A program made the translations under genes and the position numbers. Shown here piece by piece: positions 60,366 through 64,000 of a stretch of DNA of 64,000 nucleotides (position 1 is its first letter; every line of letters begins with the position of its first letter). The notes beneath the pieces were generated by a model. It was not told the origin of the DNA and did no database searches. It saw only the letters and a program-made list of their open reading frames with translations. The stretch comes from Desmodesmus armatus (Eukaryota; Chlorophyta; Chlorophyceae; Sphaeropleales; Scenedesmaceae). The stretch is from contig VIIQ02000002.1 in assembly GCA_007449985.2 (NCBI GenBank), positions 1,302,001 through 1,366,000 of the forward strand, written 5' to 3'.

Positions 60366-60641
60366 CAGCAGCAACATCCCAGTAGCCTCAAATTCCCTAT
60401 GACCATGCAGACCTCTCCTAACACAACACAACCCTCCTTCCCGCCCGCGCACCCCCCAACAAGCATCACCAGCTCCAGCTCTGCCCAGCAAAGCAACCCA
60501 GCAGCAGCTCGCAGCACGCACGTCATATGACATGACATGCATCCTTTTGGATCAACATCCTTCTGCTGCTTGCCATGTGTGCTGTCCCTGCTCTGCCGCC
60601 AGAGCTCCTGCTGTCAACGCTGCTCCAGCACGCAACGCCTG

Positions 60642-61931
60642 TTACTGCTTCTTGCCTGCTGATGAGCGCTCGCTGGCTGGGCACAGGTTCTTGCGGCCCT
60701 TCTTGCGGCGCAGCTTCAGCACACGCCGGCCAGTCTTGCTTTGCATGCGGGTGCGGAAGCCTGAGGTGCGGCGGCGGGCCCTGCAGCAGATTGCACATAC
60801 AAACAAAGCAGAGTCTCGGTTAGGCACAGCTTGCTGCAAGTGGGTGAGGGACTGCACTGGGCAGATGCACAGACAGGCTCCACGCAAGGGCTTAGAATGG
60901 CACTAAATGCCGTCATGGCGTGGAGACAATAGATCAATCGCGCGGCAGCAGAGGCTGCTGCGCACAACCCCAACATGTGCAGCCTGGAGGATGGGGCCTC
61001 GCTGTTGAGTGCAACCCATGTAACAACCCTGGTGCTGCTGCTGTGGAACGCTGAAGGGCAGTAAGCTTGCCACAGCAACCCAGCACACGTTGCTGACCAA
61101 CAGCGCTGCCAGGAAGGGGCCGCCTCATCCAAAAATAACCCTGTCTAGCTCAGCCTGCAGCTGTAAGGCACTGTGCCCACGCCCATCACAGCCACCAACT
61201 GGCAGCCAGCAGCATGCCTGATGCCTGCCAGAGCCCAGAGCAGCTGCCTTTCTGTCTGTGGCTCGGTGGGGCTGTTGTCCTGGCAAGCTGAGTGCCACTG
61301 CAGCTCCTGCCTCCTGCTGCCTGACGTCTGCGTTTGCTGTCTGCCTCTGCTGCTCCGGCTGCACCCCAACCCTTCTTGTGCTGGCTGCGATGTATGAGTC
61401 GTCCACCACACAGCCACCCTGCTCCAGCAGTCTCACCTGCGTGTGCCCTGCTTTGTGCAGCCCAGAGACTTCTTGGCATTTGCCATCACCACCAGCGCAC
61501 CCCTGCCCATGGTTGGCGCAGGGCGCACGCAGCTGCTGAATGAACCTGCACAGCACACAAGAGACCAATAATGTTCTCATATAATCGTTGATCATCCAGT
61601 ACATGGACTGAAGTGCATGCTGGGCTCCAGAACGCCATATGCCATCTGCTGCTGCCACCCACAGCTGGGCAGCAGTAGCACAGCAGCAGCACATCGCTGC
61701 ATGTTCTCGTTGCACGCTGGGGCGCTACCTAAGCCTCAATTGCCATGAGATAGTATTCATAAAAGCTACAGGAGATATTGATAGCTCCGCACCTCCCAGG
61801 AAGGAGGTTGAAGGCATCACCACAGGAGTGATGCCGTTCACCCGTGGTGCAACTGCGGCTACATGGCGCATAGGCGCTGTGCGGGAGACAAAGCAACCAG
61901 CCGAAAGTCTGCTGCCGAGCATAGCTGCCAT
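60642..61931 (-). CDS. PRPL34: Plastid ribosomal protein bL34c
   Basis: This is a small rRNA-binding protein of the plastid 50S subunit. Three exons, 61931-61793 (phase 1), 61545-61437 and 60780-60642, give 128 residues. Exon one is a typical plastid transit peptide, Ala/Ser/Arg-rich and starting [12 protein letters not shown]. Exon two carries [19 protein letters not shown], matching the plastid-type N-terminal extension of plant L34. Exon three has the L34 core [19 protein letters not shown] then [13 protein letters not shown], closer to plastid L34 (KGRxNLCPKS) than to mitochondrial forms. The intron between exons two and three is about 650 bp. Exon one is placed by phase, donor G|GTGCGG and composition, so it is slightly less certain. 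Confidence 0.9.
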
Positions 61932-62934
61932 GGCTGCTGCTTCAGAATGCAGTGGCAAGCGGGGTGCACCACTGACTCGGCGGCCTCCGGCGTATATTGT
62001 TTGTTTGTCGTTAACCAATCAACAATTGCTTGCTAACGTCACCGACCACAGAGGACAGCTCCCACCCCGAGGTTTACTTGTGCAGTCAAACATGGGCAGC
62101 CAAGGGGGTGGTCACAGGCTAGCCTCTAGCTCTCTCTGTGAGACAGTGCCCGGAACCGGGGAGGTAGCAAGATTTCCTGTGGAGACACTGGGAACACACA
62201 AAGATGGGAACACAGAACACAATGTAACTAGCACTGGGTCCCCCACCGCCACCCCAGGCAACGAAAGCCTAACAAAGCAACCTCACAGTACAATAGAAGG
62301 CGTCCAGACCAAAGCTGTGAGTCCAGCAGCCCCATCAAGCCTAGTAGGATTACCTGCAAGCAGCACCACCACCGCGCAGCGAGCGTCAGGAACAGCCCAC
62401 CAGGATGCCAGGAAAGAGCATGTAGGCACAAGGAGGGAGGGTGGGGGTCCTCCCCCACCCCCAGCGCTCTAGCTCTCTCTGTGTGTGCTGCTGGGGGGCC
62501 TTGCTGCTTCTCAAGGCCCAAGTGGCTACCACCACGCCATTTGTTCTGTGTTGTTCAGAATGATGTTGCACTTGCCAGTGCAATTGCACTGGATGGCCAC
62601 GGAGGCTGCCAAGCAACTGGGCTGGAATTACAGCGGACTCAGGTGCGAGTCGAGGTGCATTTCAGAGGTTACAAACGACACCAGTACAAACAAGCCACCC
62701 AATCACATACACCATCGCCAGGTGTGAAGATTACAACTGGCGGCAGTACACAATTCGGACCACAGCCTCACATCACTCTGTGCTGGAGCCAGCAGCACCA
62801 GTCCGGCATCAACAACCACAACCAATGAGCCCCAAAATCTGCTTCAAAAAATCTTGAAGGTCAAGCCGCCACCCAGTCCACAGACGATCGCAAGGGCGCC
62901 AACAGAATCTGTGTCAAGTAGCTGTCCACTGCCA
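61932..62934. other. Intergenic region upstream of bL34c
   Basis: 1.0 kb between the 3' end of the shikimate-kinase-like gene and the start of bL34c, both on the minus strand. A long plus-strand open frame (61639-62472) crosses it and the bL34c first exon in antisense. It has no recognisable domain and I treat it as chance. Confidence 0.4.
62731..62735 (-). terminator. TGTAA polyadenylation signal, shikimate-kinase-like gene
   Basis: The complement reads TGTAA 200 bp after the stop; further copies are at 62669 and 62628. Confidence 0.35.
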
Positions 62935-63706
62935 TCACTCCTCTGCGGGCTGCTGCTGAACAGGGCTGGCCTGCTTCTTCATGCTGGGCACCTCCCCTGC
63001 CCGCTCAATGGTGAACTGCCTGCGTGCCTCCCTCTCCTCCTTGGTGCTCTGGATCTTCTTGGACATGGCATCCATCAACCGGTGCATCACAACTGGGGGC
63101 ACAGCGGCGGGAATGAAGGGGGGGGGGGGTGCACCGAAGCACACAAGTGAGTGAGGAACAATGTGACACGGTGTCTACAGAGGTAATGCATGTGAGTCAT
63201 ACTCAAGCAACTCCATCAGGATACCAAAACATGGACATCTTTGTGGAGCATCACATGTACCGAGTTGCTTGTGTGAAGCGGCCAAGTATGTGACACCGTC
63301 GGGGCATGTCTCAACACATGTGATACAGGCACATGCACTGTTGGTGGTTCAGCACAGGCAGACGGCGCGCAGACCAATGACCTTCCCCCCCTCCTGCAGC
63401 CCTGTTGGCCCACTGTCCACCTTCACAATTTCCAAAAAAGCCACGTGCCATGGGTGATCTTGGGTTGAGACCACAACAGTGACAGCTGACTCATACGGCT
63501 GGCTGCGGCCGCCATGCCCTTGCACAAACCAAACAACACCGCCTGCCCTCCCACTTGCCGCACCATACCTGCTGCTGGTGCCCCCGCCTGCTCGTCCTTG
63601 CCATATCCGCGCAGGTCTATGGTCACATCAGCGTTCTCATAGTATTTGGTGCGATCTTCCAACAGCTTGTTCAGCTTGCCAAGGCTGATGTCATAAGCCT
63701 GGGCCT
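62935..63706 (-). CDS. Shikimate-kinase-like protein, last two exons (5' part outside the window)
   Basis: Exons 63706-63569 and 63092-62935 join in phase 1 and encode 98 residues ending in TGA. The first has AYDISLGKLNKLLEDRTKYY followed by ENADVTIDL. This resembles the C-terminal lid/helix region of shikimate kinase, where an arginine-bearing LL-x-R-x-x-YY segment precedes an ADV strand. The second has VVMHRLMDAMSKKI and a charged tail. The ATP-binding P-loop and shikimate-binding residues would be in exons beyond the window, so the assignment rests on a short segment. Other P-loop kinases of the same fold cannot be excluded. A possible further exon ends at a donor near 63950. Confidence 0.45.
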
Positions 63707-64000
63707 CTGGGATAATGGGGGGGGGGGGGGAGAAGGCAAAGGAAGCATTGCAGGCCACAGAGGAAAATGGCAGGGAAAAGGTGAGGTATGGTGTGGATTC
63801 ATGTGTGGAAGCGCTGACATGTGTGTGTTAGTGTGTGTTGGGGGGCGAGCGGGTTGGATGGATGGAGGGAGAAGGGCGTTGTTGCGAACACTGCCGCAAG
63901 TGCGCAAAAGTTTGCTGTCGTTATGCACCTCATATCCGACCCATAGCATACCATGCAAAGCCAACAGTCCAGCCCTTCAGCAAGCCCCCCGGCCTGCTCT
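63707..64000 (-). other. Intron and upstream sequence of the shikimate-kinase-like gene
   Basis: The stretch starts with a C-run on the minus strand (63717-63730 G on plus) immediately before the acceptor. The last 50 bp may contain an exon with a GTATGC donor, but its frame could not be fixed at the window edge. Confidence 0.35.

Larger units (their letters stand above)
59437..60641. other. Convergent intergenic region, IMP2 / bL34c
   Basis: 1.2 kb holding both 3' UTRs. It includes a 23-bp tandem duplication (60215-60260) and a (−) TGTAA at 60361. No coding exon was recognised. Confidence 0.5.

Noticed and set aside
61639..62472. 277-codon plus-strand open frame
   Set aside because: It lies antisense to the bL34c first exon, has no domain or splice support and a random-like composition.

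Overview
This window is nuclear DNA of a eukaryotic green alga. The class is most probably Chlorophyceae, based on six things: a dense set of genes split by short GT-AG introns with TGCAG acceptors; TGTAA polyadenylation signals after stop codons; plastid proteins with N-terminal extensions (bL34c, GatA); an octotricopeptide-repeat (OPR) protein; a sterol 14-demethylase of the plant/algal type; and a flagellar CFAP45 homologue. CAG/CTG-type trinucleotide runs coding for Gln, Ser and Ala are frequent in exons. I cannot name the species. Exon joins were chosen by hand from splice motifs and checked by reading phase, so the models are good but not transcript-verified.

Layout. 1-4.5 kb: the 3' part of an unrecognised gene (+). 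4.6-11.4 kb: a large protein-kinase gene (-) whose C-terminal part contains three tandem copies of a module of about 130 residues. 11.4-24.0 kb: a gene-poor compound repeat locus. It has three copies of a dispersed tRNA-like repeat, two minisatellite arrays built from 75-78 bp units (14.3-19.2 and 21.1-22.8 kb), and a near-identical 1.14 kb segment after each array. 24.2-27.8 kb: gatA (-). 28.2-31.8 kb: OPR protein (+). 32.3-35.7 kb: compact HECT ubiquitin ligase (-). 36.0-38.2 kb: Mpv17/PMP22-family membrane protein (+). 38.7-42.4 kb: CFAP45 (-). 42.7-47.3 kb: OEP61/TPR7-like Hsp70-docking TPR protein (-). 47.7-51.7 kb: CYP51 (+). 52.9-54.9 kb: ELMO-domain protein (-). 55.3-57.5 kb: EF-hand protein (-). 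57.9-59.4 kb: mitochondrial inner membrane protease subunit 2 (+). 60.6-61.9 kb: plastid ribosomal protein bL34 (-). 62.9-63.7 kb: 3' end of a shikimate-kinase-like gene (-), cut by the window end.

Functional themes. Many genes serve organelles: GatA (organellar Gln-tRNA formation), OPR (organellar RNA), bL34c (plastid ribosome), OEP61-like (preprotein docking), IMP2 (mitochondrial protein maturation) and Mpv17-like (organelle membrane). CFAP45, and perhaps the EF-hand protein, belong to the axoneme. Several pairs share short divergent intergenic regions (gatA/OPR, HECT/Mpv17, OEP61/CYP51, EF-hand/IMP2).

Two conserved genes (CYP51 and OEP61-like) each carry an apparent 1-base deletion in a 7-base C run, which looks more like homopolymer undercalling than gene loss. 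The most unusual part of the window is the compound array/segmental-duplication locus at 13.2-24.0 kb. I found no prokaryotic-type system, CRISPR array or virus.
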